The notes under the pieces were generated by a model. The model was not told the origin of the DNA. It saw only the letters and a program-made list of their open reading frames with translations, and ran no database searches. The position numbers and the translations under genes were made by a program. A stretch of 17,087 nucleotides of DNA, from positions 1 through 17,087 of the forward strand of contig CAYTIH010000050.1 of NCBI GenBank assembly GCA_964437825.1, given 5' to 3'. Origin of the DNA: JBJFCE01 sp964437825. Its GTDB lineage: Bacteria > Bacillota > Clostridia > Lachnospirales > Lachnospiraceae. Every line of letters begins with the position of its first letter. Within the stretch, counting starts at the first letter, position 1. This document shows positions 1-7,867 of the stretch, piece after piece.

Positions 1-66
1 CCGGTTACAACTGAATGACCTGTCCACAGCAAATGCAAGCATTTGCGGGATATGACCCTGCGATGA

Positions 67-85
67 GCTCTCTTCTGCGGAGAGC
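67..85. repeat. Small inverted repeat (hairpin) in the left intergenic region
   Basis: GCTCTC at 67-72 pairs with GAGAGC at 80-85 around a 7-base loop. It is followed by a run rich in AAGC/GCGAC that looks like the flank of the double-hairpin repeat at 9067-9175. No T-run follows, so it is not a classical terminator. Function unknown. Confidence 0.3.
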
Positions 86-324
86 AAGCAAAGCGACGCC
101 GCTGAAAAAGGCAGGGGCAGGCATACAAAAACGACATTCAGATAAAACGGTAAAAAGTTTTAAAAACAGTTCCGCTTTACCCCTTGCTTTTCTCCTATAG
201 ATGAGAGGTAAAGGCAGCACAGCATGGATAGCAAAAAGAGAGGAAGTGACGTTTCGGGTGACAGTTTCTATGACGATTACGAAAACGAAAAATCATATAT
301 GGGAGTATCTATCCCACGGGAGGA

Positions 325-411
325 CTGAAAAGTCTGCGGGATACCTCCGACAGGCTGTGCCGGGAATACGGCTTATCCGTTGTTAACAAGATTCTAATAC
401 TGGTAAACTAG
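325..411 (+). pseudogene. Relic of a mobilization relaxase (fragment)
   Basis: The frame starting at 325 reads LKSLRDTSDRLCREYGLSVV and then runs into unrelated codons and a stop at 409-411. The stretch 'S-D-x-L-C-R-E-Y-G-L-S-V' is typical of the region after the catalytic His motif in MobA/VirD2-like relaxases of Firmicutes integrative elements. Only about 20 matching codons remain. No start codon, catalytic Tyr or His triad is present, and the preceding frame (224-328, a 34-codon ORF of unknown identity) is shifted relative to it. The short match limits confidence. It is probably the eroded edge of an old mobile element that lay to the left. Confidence 0.42.
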
Positions 412-536
412 AACGTTTCCTTGAAATAAGTGTATATCGTATGCAAGATTTTGGCGGATGCAGAGTTACAATTAGTTTTTGCGTACACACAATATCAGCT
501 AAGTATGAGTCTAATCACCATGTACCATATTATGTA
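412..536. other. Intergenic stretch with no recognised gene
   Basis: Together with 1-324 this stretch holds no ORF with a convincing ribosome site or recognisable product. Apart from the small hairpin at 67-85, the relaxase-like relic at 325-411 and the promoter at 537-566, I see nothing in it. The two overlapping frames at 5-220 (- strand) and 15-200 (+ strand) look like chance ORFs. Confidence 0.5.
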
Positions 537-566
537 TTGATTTCGGAATGATTGATGTTATATGAT
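537..566 (+). promoter_or_regulatory. Candidate sigma-A promoter for the MFS permease
   Basis: TTGATT at 537-542 and TATGAT at 561-566 are separated by 18 bp. They lie about 33 bp upstream of the permease start, and a GGAGAG ribosome site follows at 583-588. Both hexamers are near consensus for the housekeeping sigma factor. Confidence 0.5.
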
Positions 567-598
567 TATCATGCATGATAAACGGAGAGTGATGCGGC

Positions 599-1810
599 AT
601 GGAAATCAAAATGAAGCGTATCAAAAACAATTATAAACACACCATATATGCCTGCTATATCGGTTACATTACGCAGGCGATTGTCAACAATTTTGCACCC
701 TTATTATTCCTTACATTTCATAATACATATCACATTCCGCTTGGACAGATCGGACTGCTCGTGACGATTAATTTCGGTACACAGCTATTGATAGACCTGC
801 TTTCGGCAAAGTTTGCAGACAAAATAGGGTATCGCAGGATGATCGTAGCAGCGCATGTCTTTGCCGCGATCGGATTAATCGGTCTTGGGGTTTTACCGGG
901 GCTGTTTGCAAATCCGTATCTTGGATTATGCATAGCGGTAGTCCTGTACGGAATAGGCGGGGGACTGACAGAAGTCTTAATCAGTCCTATTGTGGAGGCA
1001 TGTCCCACGGAGGGAAAATCGGCTGCTATGAGTCTGCTTCATTCTTTTTATTGTTGGGGATCGGTTCTGGTGGTATTGGTATCAACAGCGCTTTTCCGGG
1101 CGCTGGGGGTGGAGGCATGGAAACTTATTGCATGTTTTTGGGCTTTGATTCCGATCTTCAATACGTTTTATTTTACGCAGGTGCCGATTACAGCGCTTGT
1201 AGAGGGCTGTGAAAGCATGAGCATCGGCCGTCTGCTTCGTTTCGGAACATTCTGGATTTTGGCGCTTATGATGGTATGCGCCGGCGCATCTGAGCTGGCC
1301 ATGAGCCAGTGGGCGTCCGCGTTTGCAGAAAGCGGTCTGCATGTTTCAAAGACAATCGGAGATCTGACGGGCCCCTGTTTTTTTGCCGTGTTGATGGGGT
1401 GCGGCCGTCTGCTTCATGCAAAATATGCGGAAAAAATCAATCTGACAACCTATCTTTTAGTATGTGCGCTGCTTTGCATAGGAAGCTATCTGCTGGCGTC
1501 CTTATCGCCGATTGCGGCTGTTTCGCTGTTTGGATGCGGGCTTTGCGGAATTTCCGTAGGAGCCATGTGGCCGGGCACTTTCAGCCTTGCCAGCGAAAAA
1601 TGCCCTAAGGGCGGGACGGCGATGTTTGCGCTTCTGGCACTGGCGGGAGATACGGGGTGTTCCCTTGGACCGACAGCGGTAGGCTTTGTGTCGGCTGCTT
1701 TGGGAGATAACTTGAAGACAGGACTGCTGGCAGCAGTTGTATTTCCGGTTCTTCTGCTGTTTGGTCTGGTATGCTGCAGGATATTTCTGGAAGAGAAAAA
1801 GCAGAAATAG
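599..1810 (+). CDS. MFS transporter (FHS/fucose-permease-like)
   Basis: Integral membrane permease of the major facilitator superfamily, 403 residues, the normal length for a 12-helix single-domain carrier. The hydrophobic spans are evenly spaced. The loop between helices 2 and 3 carries the MFS motif A core at residues 73-80 (FADKIGYRR region). The helix-5 region has the 'LLHSFYCWG' stretch seen in FucP-like (FHS) permeases, and the second half has G-rich helices ('GDTGCSLGPTAVG'). The ATG at 599 has GGAGAG about 10 bases upstream; a second in-frame ATG at 611 is also possible. It is transcribed alone: its own candidate promoter precedes it and the LivJ promoter follows about 115 bp after the stop. 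Substrate is unknown; sugars are common in this branch, but efflux cannot be excluded. Confidence 0.82.
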   Translation: MEIKMKRIKNNYKHTIYACYIGYITQAIVNNFAPLLFLTFHNTYHIPLGQIGLLVTINFGTQLLIDLLSAKFADKIGYRRMIVAAHVFAAIGLIGLGVLPGLFANPYLGLCIAVVLYGIGGGLTEVLISPIVEACPTEGKSAAMSLLHSFYCWGSVLVVLVSTALFRALGVEAWKLIACFWALIPIFNTFYFTQVPITALVEGCESMSIGRLLRFGTFWILALMMVCAGASELAMSQWASAFAESGLHVSKTIGDLTGPCFFAVLMGCGRLLHAKYAEKINLTTYLLVCALLCIGSYLLASLSPIAAVSLFGCGLCGISVGAMWPGTFSLASEKCPKGGTAMFALLALAGDTGCSLGPTAVGFVSAALGDNLKTGLLAAVVFPVLLLFGLVCCRIFLEEKKQK

Positions 1811-1893
1811 GATTGTGCGGATACGGAGTCAAGTATGCGTTCCGTAAAGGCGTTAAGAATACCGAATTATTCGGACGGACTGTGCGGACATGA

Positions 1894-1911
1894 ATGTATA
1901 CAATTATACAT
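1894..1911. promoter_or_regulatory. Palindromic operator candidate upstream of livJ
   Basis: ATGTATA at 1894-1900 is the reverse complement of TATACAT at 1905-1911, with a 4-base CAAT centre. It sits 15 bp before the -35 box of livJ, a position suited to a dimeric regulator. No regulator is identified. Confidence 0.35.
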
Positions 1912-1926
1912 AAGTGCAAAAATTTG

Positions 1927-1955
1927 TTGACAATTCTAAGAAGGTAGAGTAAGAT
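1927..1955 (+). promoter_or_regulatory. Sigma-A promoter of livJ
   Basis: A perfect TTGACA at 1927-1932, a 17-bp spacer and TAAGAT at 1950-1955. The start of livJ follows 64 bp later behind an AAAGGAGG ribosome site. This should be a strong housekeeping promoter. Confidence 0.8.
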
Positions 1956-2019
1956 TTAGCACAAACAAAAAGTTAACTTGAGGAGTGCTTTTTGGATTTG
2001 AAAAAGGAGGAAATTTATT

Positions 2020-3252
2020 ATGAAAAAGTTCAAAAAAGTAATTGGTCTTGCATTAGTTACTGCTATGCTTGTTTCATCCTTAACCGCATGCGGCGGAAGC
2101 GATTCAGACAAGGATACAAGTGATGAAGGCACGTCCACAACTGACAACACGACTGACAATGCGGACACTAACGATGATGCAGACGGTGCCGTTTGGAAAA
2201 TCGGCGGGATCGGACCTTTAACCGGTGGAAATGCAATTTACGGACAGTCAGCAATGAACGGCGCACAGCTTGCAATTGATGAGATCAATGCAGCAGGCGG
2301 TATTAACGGTTATCAGATTTCATTTAATCCTCAGGATGACGAAACCGATAACGATAAGTCCATCAACGCATACAATACCTTAAAGGATTGGGGTATGCAG
2401 ATCCTGATGGGAACCGTAACCAGCGGATGCTGTACGGCTGTTTCCGATTATGCAGCAGAGGATAATTTATTCTTATTAACTCCTTCTGCATCATCTATTA
2501 CCAGTATTACATATGATAATGCATTCCGTGTATGTTTCTCCGACCCGAACCAGGGTACCGGTTCCGCAGACTATATTGCCGATAACGGCTTAGCTACCAA
2601 GGTTGCTATTATTTATGATAACTCCGATGTTTATTCTTCCGGTATTACCGAGAAGTTCCAGGCAGAGGCAGCAGTGAAGGGCCTTGAGATTGTAGCGGCA
2701 GAAGCTTTCAATGCAGATAACAAGACAGATTTCTCTGTTCAGCTGGCAGCTGCAAAGGATGCCGGTGCAGAATTGGTATTCCTTCCGATTTATTATTCCG
2801 AAGCATCCCTGATCTTAGCTCAGGCAGCAAACATGGAATACAGCCCGATTTTCTTCGGATGTGACGGTCTTGACGGTATTCTTACCATGGAGAACTTCGA
2901 TACAGCTCTTGCTGAAGGCGTTGTATTATTAACTCCTTTCGCAGCAGATGCAACTGATGATTTGACAGTTGCCTTTGTAAGCGCTTATCAGGATGCTTAT
3001 GGAGAAACCCCGAACCAGTTTGCAGCTGACGGATATGATGCAATCTACATTATTAAGGCAGCGCTTGAGCAGTCCGGTGCGACTCCTGATCTCAGCACTT
3101 CCGATCTGTGTGAGAAATTAAAGAGCGCTATGTTAGAAATTACCGTTGATGGTCTGACCGGATCGGGAATTACCTGGGGAGCAGACGGCGAACCTTCCAA
3201 AGCACCCAGAGCTGTTAAGATTGTCAATGGTGCTTATGAGGCAATGAACTAA
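2020..3252 (+). CDS. livJ: Branched-chain amino acid ABC transporter, substrate-binding lipoprotein
   Basis: Extracytoplasmic receptor of a HAAT-family importer, 410 residues. The N-terminus is a lipoprotein signal peptide: two Lys pairs, a hydrophobic core, then the lipobox LTAC with Cys24 as the lipidated residue. Residues 25-57 are a low-complexity Asp/Thr/Asn linker that should hold the binding domain off the membrane. From residue 58 the type I periplasmic-binding fold begins with 'WKIGGIGPLTGGNAIYGQ' and 'AIDEINAAGGINGY', classic LivJ/LivK signatures. AAAGGAGG lies upstream of the ATG at 2020. The gene has its own promoter and a strong terminator, so it can be made in excess of the permease genes that follow. 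Ligand is inferred as Leu/Ile/Val-type amino acids from the family; other amino acids or amides are possible. Confidence 0.92.
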   Translation: MKKFKKVIGLALVTAMLVSSLTACGGSDSDKDTSDEGTSTTDNTTDNADTNDDADGAVWKIGGIGPLTGGNAIYGQSAMNGAQLAIDEINAAGGINGYQISFNPQDDETDNDKSINAYNTLKDWGMQILMGTVTSGCCTAVSDYAAEDNLFLLTPSASSITSITYDNAFRVCFSDPNQGTGSADYIADNGLATKVAIIYDNSDVYSSGITEKFQAEAAVKGLEIVAAEAFNADNKTDFSVQLAAAKDAGAELVFLPIYYSEASLILAQAANMEYSPIFFGCDGLDGILTMENFDTALAEGVVLLTPFAADATDDLTVAFVSAYQDAYGETPNQFAADGYDAIYIIKAALEQSGATPDLSTSDLCEKLKSAMLEITVDGLTGSGITWGADGEPSKAPRAVKIVNGAYEAMN

Positions 3253-3292
3253 TCGATAAGTAATTGTTGGATTTCATAGCTTTTATGTAGCC

Positions 3293-3326
3293 AAAGAGGG
3301 CTGCCGGGGGGCAGCCCTCTTTTTTC
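3293..3326 (+). terminator. Rho-independent terminator of livJ
   Basis: An 11-bp perfect GC-rich stem (AGAGGGCTGCC at 3295-3305 with its complement at 3310-3320) closes a 4-base G loop and runs straight into a T-run. With A-T pairs the stem extends to 13 bp. It separates livJ from livHMGF. Confidence 0.92.
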
Positions 3327-3372
3327 TCTGTATGAAATAAGAAAAACGTTCTGTATGAAATAGGAAAAAACG
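3327..3372. repeat. Tandem direct repeat (22 and 23 bp) before the livH promoter
   Basis: Two nearly identical copies of a TCTGTATGAAATA(A/G)GAAAAA(A)CG unit occupy 3327-3348 and 3350-3372. They differ by one substitution and one extra A. The array lies between the livJ terminator and the livH -35 box (3378). It may be a regulator site or a small local duplication. Confidence 0.75.
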
Positions 3373-3377
3373 CGCGG

Positions 3378-3406
3378 TTGCGCATAAGTTTACAAAATGA
3401 TATAAT
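3378..3406 (+). promoter_or_regulatory. Extended -10 promoter of livHMGF
   Basis: TTGCGC at 3378-3383, a 17-bp spacer and a perfect TATAAT at 3401-3406 preceded by TGA (TGn extended -10). It lies 54 bp upstream of livH and makes the permease/ATPase operon independent of livJ. Confidence 0.75.
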
Positions 3407-3459
3407 GCATTGAAGAATTTTATGCTCTATGATGTTTCAAAGGAACGGAGAGGTGTGTT

Positions 3460-4344
3460 ATGAGGTTTTTATCTTCTTTAATTAATGGTGTCAGTCTTGG
3501 CAGCGTATATGCCATTATTGCACTTGGTTATACCATGGTTTACGGTATTGCCAAGATGCTTAATTTTGCGCATGGCGATGTTATTATGGTGGGCGCTTAT
3601 ATTACATTTGTCGTGATGAATAATATGGGGCTTCCGGTCTGGCTGGCAATTTTGCTTTCCGTTATTGTATGCACAATTCTGGGTATGACAATCGAGAAGC
3701 TGGCATACAGACCGCTTCGAAAGGCAGCGTCTCCGTTGGCTGTTTTGATTACAGCAATTGGTGTCAGCTATTTGCTGCAGAATCTGGCACTTTTGATTTT
3801 CGGACCGAATACGAAGCAGTTTACATCCGTTGTGAATATTCAGTCCCTTAAATTATTTGACGGGAAAGTAATTGTCTCGGGAGAGACGTTAGTAAATATT
3901 GTGTTATGTATCATCATTATGATTTGTCTGACCTTGTTTGTGAACAAGACGAAATCCGGTCAGGCAATGCTTGCGGTATCCGAGGATAAGGGTGCGGCGC
4001 AGCTGATGGGCATCAATGCGAATGGAACCATTGCTCTTACCTTTGCAATCGGTTCCGGACTTGCCGCGATTGCGGGTGTGCTGATGTGCTCTGCATATCC
4101 TACATTGACTCCGTATACAGGATCCATGCCCGGTATCAAGGCATTTGTGGCGGCAGTTCTCGGCGGAATCGGTTCTATTCCGGGTGCGTTTATCGGAGGA
4201 ATTCTTCTCGGCGTCATTGAGATTCTCGGGAAAACCTACATATCCACACAGTTAGGAGATGCGATTGTATTTTCCATGCTGATTATTATGTTACTTGTTA
4301 AGCCAACGGGTATTCTCGGAAAGAATATCCAGGAAAAAGTATGA
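3460..4344 (+). CDS. livH: Branched-chain amino acid ABC transporter permease LivH
   Basis: First integral membrane subunit of the Liv importer; with LivM it forms the channel on which LivG/LivF act. It has 294 residues, the usual LivH length, with about eight hydrophobic helices. Family signatures are visible: 'SLGSVYAIIALGYTMVYGIAKMLNFAHGD' in the N-terminal part and the cytoplasmic coupling loop 'AVSEDKGAAQLMGIN' before the last helices, followed by a GGIGSIPGAFIGG stretch. A GGAGAGG ribosome site precedes the ATG. The stop overlaps the region where livM starts, so the two are translationally coupled. It is the first gene of the livHMGF unit. Confidence 0.93.
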   Translation: MRFLSSLINGVSLGSVYAIIALGYTMVYGIAKMLNFAHGDVIMVGAYITFVVMNNMGLPVWLAILLSVIVCTILGMTIEKLAYRPLRKAASPLAVLITAIGVSYLLQNLALLIFGPNTKQFTSVVNIQSLKLFDGKVIVSGETLVNIVLCIIIMICLTLFVNKTKSGQAMLAVSEDKGAAQLMGINANGTIALTFAIGSGLAAIAGVLMCSAYPTLTPYTGSMPGIKAFVAAVLGGIGSIPGAFIGGILLGVIEILGKTYISTQLGDAIVFSMLIIMLLVKPTGILGKNIQEKV

Positions 4345-4358
4345 GAGAGGGTGATTGT

Positions 4359-5501
4359 ATGTTGAAGAAAATCAGTAAAAATACAAGAAAAAATACAATT
4401 ACCTATTGTATAGTGATTATTGCATATATCATAATCGAAGCGTTAAACAGGGGCGGGAAGCTTTCAAATCTGATCTCCGGTATGCTGGTATTACTCTGCG
4501 TTTACTCTATTATGGCGGTTTCGCTGAATCTGACCGTCGGTATTCTCGGTGAACTCAGCTTGGGGCATGCGGGATTTATGTGTATCGGTGCTTTTTCCAG
4601 TTCCTTTTTTACACAGTGTATGATGTCCGGCAATATGAATGAAGGAATCAGATTCTTTCTGGCAATTGTGGTCGGTGTAGTCGTGGCAGGTCTTTTTGGA
4701 TTCCTGATCGGTATCCCAGTGCTGCGTCTAAGAGGGGATTACCTGGCGATTGTAACCCTTGCTTTCGGTGAGATTATCAAGAATCTTTGCAATGTTATGT
4801 ATGTCGGAAAAGATGCAAATGGTCTGCATTTTTCGATGAAGGATACACTGTCCCTTGGCATGGGAGCGGACGGGACTGTCATTATCAATGGTGCGCAGGG
4901 CATTACCCGTACTCCGAGACAGTCAACCTTTACTATTGGCGTTATACTCCTTCTGATTTCATTGATTATTGTGCTGAATCTGGTGAATTCCAGAACCGGG
5001 CGCGCGATTATGTCCATTCGGGATAACCGTATCGCAGCGGAATCCGTGGGCATTCATGTAACCAAGTATAAGCTGCTGGCATTCTCTGCTTCTGCGGCAA
5101 TTGCAGGAGCTGCCGGAGCACTGTATGCGCACAATACATCTTCTCTGATGGCAACCAGTGCAAAATTCGGTTATAACATGTCCATTATGTTTCTGGTATT
5201 CGTAGTTCTCGGCGGAATAGGAAGTATGAGAGGTTCTGTCATAGCGGCCGTACTTTTGACGGTACTGCCCGAGGTGCTTCGTTTTGCGGATAACAAACGA
5301 ATGCTGATCTATGCAATTGTCCTGATTGTTATGATGCTCTGGAACTGGGCGCCTGCAGCAAGGGTATTCAGAGAGCGTTTTAAGGGATACTTTATGTCTA
5401 TGAAGAAGCGTGCCGGCACGCCGACAGTCCGTGTGAAAGAAGAATCTGACGGACATGGGAAGAGTGTATCGGAGAAAGAAACCGCAAAGGAGGAAGCATA
5501 A
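4359..5501 (+). CDS. livM: Branched-chain amino acid ABC transporter permease LivM
   Basis: Second channel subunit of the Liv importer. I choose the ATG at 4359 (380 residues) because GAGAGGG at 4344-4351 is well spaced before it. An earlier in-frame ATG at 4341 overlaps the livH stop and would add six residues with no good ribosome site. Signatures: 'GELSLGHAGFMCIGAF' after the first helices, 'RGDYLAIVTLAFGEIIKN', and the coupling loop 'SIRDNRIAAESVGI' followed by 'VVLGGIGSMRGSVIAA'. It ends in an unusually long, charged Glu/Lys-rich cytoplasmic tail of about 40 residues beyond the last helix. The stop codon directly abuts the livG start. Confidence 0.92.
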   Translation: MLKKISKNTRKNTITYCIVIIAYIIIEALNRGGKLSNLISGMLVLLCVYSIMAVSLNLTVGILGELSLGHAGFMCIGAFSSSFFTQCMMSGNMNEGIRFFLAIVVGVVVAGLFGFLIGIPVLRLRGDYLAIVTLAFGEIIKNLCNVMYVGKDANGLHFSMKDTLSLGMGADGTVIINGAQGITRTPRQSTFTIGVILLLISLIIVLNLVNSRTGRAIMSIRDNRIAAESVGIHVTKYKLLAFSASAAIAGAAGALYAHNTSSLMATSAKFGYNMSIMFLVFVVLGGIGSMRGSVIAAVLLTVLPEVLRFADNKRMLIYAIVLIVMMLWNWAPAARVFRERFKGYFMSMKKRAGTPTVRVKEESDGHGKSVSEKETAKEEA

Positions 5502-6260
5502 ATGGCATTACTGGAAGTAAATAACCTGAGCATTTCCTTTGGTGGATTAAGAGCAGTAGATAATTTTAATTTGCAGATTGAGGAAGGGGAGCTGTATGGA
5601 CTGATCGGGCCAAACGGCGCAGGAAAAACCACTGTTTTCAATCTTCTGACAGGCGTGTATAAACCGGCGGAAGGGTCTATCAAGCTGGACGGAAAGGATA
5701 TCACGGGGCATAAGACGATTGAGATTAATCAGGATGGTATCGCGCGTACGTTCCAGAACATCCGTCTGTTCAAGGAACTGTCAGTGCTTGATAATGTGAA
5801 GGTCGGTCTGCATAATCATTATAAATATAATACATTGACCGGTATTTTCAGACTGCCCGGATATTTTAAGACCGAGAAAAAAATGAATGAACGTGCAATG
5901 GAGCTGTTAAAGGTTTTTGATTTGGATCAGGAGTCTTCCTATTTGGCCTCCAATTTGCCCTATGGCAAGCAGCGAAAGCTGGAAATTGCAAGAGCGCTTG
6001 CAACGCAGCCAAGGCTCCTTTTGCTTGATGAGCCCGCAGCGGGTATGAACCCGAATGAGACGAAGGAATTGATGGAAACCATCCATTTTGTCAGGGATGA
6101 GTTTAAGATGACGATCCTGCTCATTGAGCATGACATGAAGCTGGTATCCGGTATCTGCGAAAAATTGACGGTATTAAATTTCGGCAGCGTTTTGACGCAG
6201 GGAAAGACAGCGGATGTTTTGAACGATCCGGAAGTCATAAAGGCTTATCTTGGGGAATAG
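5502..6260 (+). CDS. livG: Branched-chain amino acid ABC transporter ATP-binding protein LivG
   Basis: Cytoplasmic ATPase that powers the LivHM channel. It has 252 residues. Walker A is GPNGAGKT at residues 36-43, the Q-loop follows in 'ARTFQNIRLF', the signature is 'LPYGKQRKLEIARAL' and Walker B is LLLLDEPAAGMNP. The H-loop is in 'ILLIEHDMKLV'. The longer segment between Q-loop and signature (about residues 105-145) and the PYG form of the signature are usual in LivG. AAAGGAGG inside the end of livM is its ribosome site, and its ATG follows the livM stop with no gap. Confidence 0.93.
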   Translation: MALLEVNNLSISFGGLRAVDNFNLQIEEGELYGLIGPNGAGKTTVFNLLTGVYKPAEGSIKLDGKDITGHKTIEINQDGIARTFQNIRLFKELSVLDNVKVGLHNHYKYNTLTGIFRLPGYFKTEKKMNERAMELLKVFDLDQESSYLASNLPYGKQRKLEIARALATQPRLLLLDEPAAGMNPNETKELMETIHFVRDEFKMTILLIEHDMKLVSGICEKLTVLNFGSVLTQGKTADVLNDPEVIKAYLGE

Positions 6261-6273
6261 GAGGATACGGAAT

Positions 6274-6984
6274 ATGTCAATGCTGGAAATAAAAGATTTG
6301 CAGGTGTATTACGGCGTCATTCAGGCAATCAAAGGAGTATCCTTCCATGTGGATGAAGGTGAAGTCATTGCGCTGATCGGTGCCAACGGTGCCGGTAAGA
6401 CAACGATTCTGCATACGGTAACAGGACTGATCGCACCCAAGGCAGGTACTATTACTTTTGAAGGAAAAAATATCACTAAGGTGCCGGGACATAAGATTGT
6501 TTCCATGGGAATGGCGCATGTGCCGGAGGGACGTAGAGTGTTCTCACAGCTGACAGTATACCAGAACCTGAAGCTTGGCGCTTACACCAGAAAGAATAAA
6601 GAAGAAATTGAGACCGCTCTGAAAAACGTTTATGACCGTTTCCCGAGACTGGAGGAAAGAAAAAACCAAATTGCAGGAACATTAAGCGGCGGTGAGCAGC
6701 AGATGCTGGCTATGGGACGTGCGCTGATGTCCCATCCCAAGATTATTCTGATGGATGAACCCTCCATGGGATTGTCCCCCATTTTTGTAAATGAAATTTT
6801 TGAAATTATCAAAAATGTCAGCGCCGGCGGAACGACCGTGCTGCTGGTAGAACAGAATGCAAAGAAAGCATTATCCATCGCTGACCGCGCATATGTTCTC
6901 GAAACCGGCAATATCGTAAAAGAAGGAAAAGCAAGCGAGCTTTTAAACGATGATTCCATCAAGAAAGCATATTTGGGTGAATAA
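6274..6984 (+). CDS. livF: Branched-chain amino acid ABC transporter ATP-binding protein LivF
   Basis: Second ATPase of the Liv complex, 236 residues from the ATG at 6274, the normal LivF length. This ATG has AGGAGG at 6259-6264 with 9-base spacing; an upstream in-frame TTG at 6250 lies inside livG and lacks such a site. Walker A is GANGAGKT at 36-43, the signature is 'LSGGEQQMLAMGRAL' and Walker B is IILMDEPSMGLSP. As usual in LivF, the switch position reads 'LLVEQN' with no His. It is the last gene of livHMGF. Confidence 0.93.
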   Translation: MSMLEIKDLQVYYGVIQAIKGVSFHVDEGEVIALIGANGAGKTTILHTVTGLIAPKAGTITFEGKNITKVPGHKIVSMGMAHVPEGRRVFSQLTVYQNLKLGAYTRKNKEEIETALKNVYDRFPRLEERKNQIAGTLSGGEQQMLAMGRALMSHPKIILMDEPSMGLSPIFVNEIFEIIKNVSAGGTTVLLVEQNAKKALSIADRAYVLETGNIVKEGKASELLNDDSIKKAYLGE

Positions 6985-7065
6985 GGGACGGATGTCTTTG
7001 TGAAACTCATTCAGTTGTGGAACAGAACGGAAAGTATTGATATTGGTCATATAAATGAAAAAAAG

Positions 7066-7147
7066 AAAACCCGGTTGTCCGATAACGCAGAAAAATAAAA
7101 TCCGTTGTCAAACACACCGGGTTTTACCGTTACGGATGCCTTTTTTC
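7066..7147 (+). terminator. Possible livF terminator with competing hairpins
   Basis: A perfect 10-bp inverted repeat (AAAACCCGGT at 7066-7075 with its complement at 7116-7125) encloses a 40-base loop. Two other pairings use overlapping bases: ATCCGT 7100-7105 with ACGGAT 7132-7137, and CCGATAACG 7079-7087 with CGTTACGG 7128-7135 (one bulged A). A six-T run follows at 7141-7146. It could be a terminator or a switching leader for the next gene. Confidence 0.45.
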
Positions 7148-7164
7148 AGGTGATGTGTTATAAT
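7136..7164 (+). promoter_or_regulatory. Extended -10 promoter for the cytidylate-kinase-like gene
   Basis: A perfect TATAAT at 7159-7164 is preceded by TGT (extended -10). A weak -35 (ATGCCT at 7136-7141) sits 17 bp upstream. The gene starts 44 bp downstream. Confidence 0.5.
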
Positions 7165-7208
7165 AATATAAGACAAACAAATTTTGACAGAACAGGGAGG
7201 TATGGCAT

Positions 7209-7838
7209 ATGGAGAAGAAATTTGTAGTAACGATTGCAAGACAGTATGGTTCGGGGGGACGTACCGTCGGTGAGATGCTGGCAAAGGAATTGGGGGTTCA
7301 CTATTACGACAGAGAACTTTTAAAGCTTGCTTCGGATGACAGCGGCATCAATGAGAGACTGTTTGCCCAGGCGGATGAAAAGCTCAAAAGCACTTCACTG
7401 TTCAGAATTGCCAAGAAGGTATATGGCGGAGAATTGATTCCGCCTGAAAGCGATGATTTTACCTCCGGTGATAATTTGTTTAATTATCAGGCAAAGATTA
7501 TCAGAGAACTGGCGGAGGAGGAATCCTGCGTCATCATCGGACGCTGCGCGGACTATGTATTAAAGGATTGTGACCATGTACTCAGCGTATTTGTTCACGC
7601 ACCCAAGGAGTTTTGCGTGGAGCAGGCCGGTAAAAAGCTGAATATGAGCCGCAGGGAGCTGGAAAAATTCATTGCAAAAACGGACAAATACCGTGCGGAT
7701 TATTACAAATATCATACGGGAAGAGAATGGACCGATGCCAGAAATTATGATTTGTGTCTGAACAGCTCTAAGCTTGGATATGAACGCTGTGTTCAGGAAA
7801 TCATTGCGTACATGAAGGTCAGAATGGGAGAGTCATAA
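7209..7838 (+). CDS. Cytidylate-kinase-like family protein
   Basis: Cytoplasmic P-loop protein of 209 residues belonging to the Cytidylate_kin2 (AAA_26-like) group, related to but distinct from the true CMP kinase Cmk. The N-terminus 'VVTIARQYGSGGRTVGEMLAKELGVHYYDRELL' shows the modified P-loop (GSGGR, residues 14-18). The middle has 'CVIIGRCADYVLKD', then 'VFVHAPKEF' and a lid-like 'TDKYRADYYKYHTGREW'. The tail 'YDLCLNSSKLGYERCVQEI' is standard for the group. GGGAGG lies about 8 bases before the ATG. The real substrate of this family is not settled. Genes for a VanZ-like protein and a coiled-coil membrane protein follow on the same strand. Confidence 0.85.
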   Translation: MEKKFVVTIARQYGSGGRTVGEMLAKELGVHYYDRELLKLASDDSGINERLFAQADEKLKSTSLFRIAKKVYGGELIPPESDDFTSGDNLFNYQAKIIRELAEEESCVIIGRCADYVLKDCDHVLSVFVHAPKEFCVEQAGKKLNMSRRELEKFIAKTDKYRADYYKYHTGREWTDARNYDLCLNSSKLGYERCVQEIIAYMKVRMGES

Positions 7839-7867
7839 ATTAGTTTATTTAGAAAGCTGTACCGAAC

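Noticed and set aside
5..220. Overlapping open frames on both strands at the left edge (5-220 -, 15-200 +)
   Set aside because: Neither has a ribosome site or recognisable product; they read each other's complement and are probably chance.
928..1608. Two + strand open frames (928-1212, 1309-1608) inside the MFS gene
   Set aside because: Overlap a complete permease in another frame; no motifs or ribosome sites.
1862..1874. CCGAA-TTA-TTCGG hairpin after the MFS gene as a terminator
   Set aside because: Only 5 bp of stem and no T-run follows.
1928..1946. Possible CodY box in the livJ promoter
   Set aside because: The centre reads TTCTAAGAA, one base longer than the TTCWGAA core, and the flanks do not match.
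4959..5456. 165-codon open frame on the - strand inside livM
   Set aside because: Cys/His/Arg-rich composition typical of antisense reading, wholly inside a clear LivM gene.
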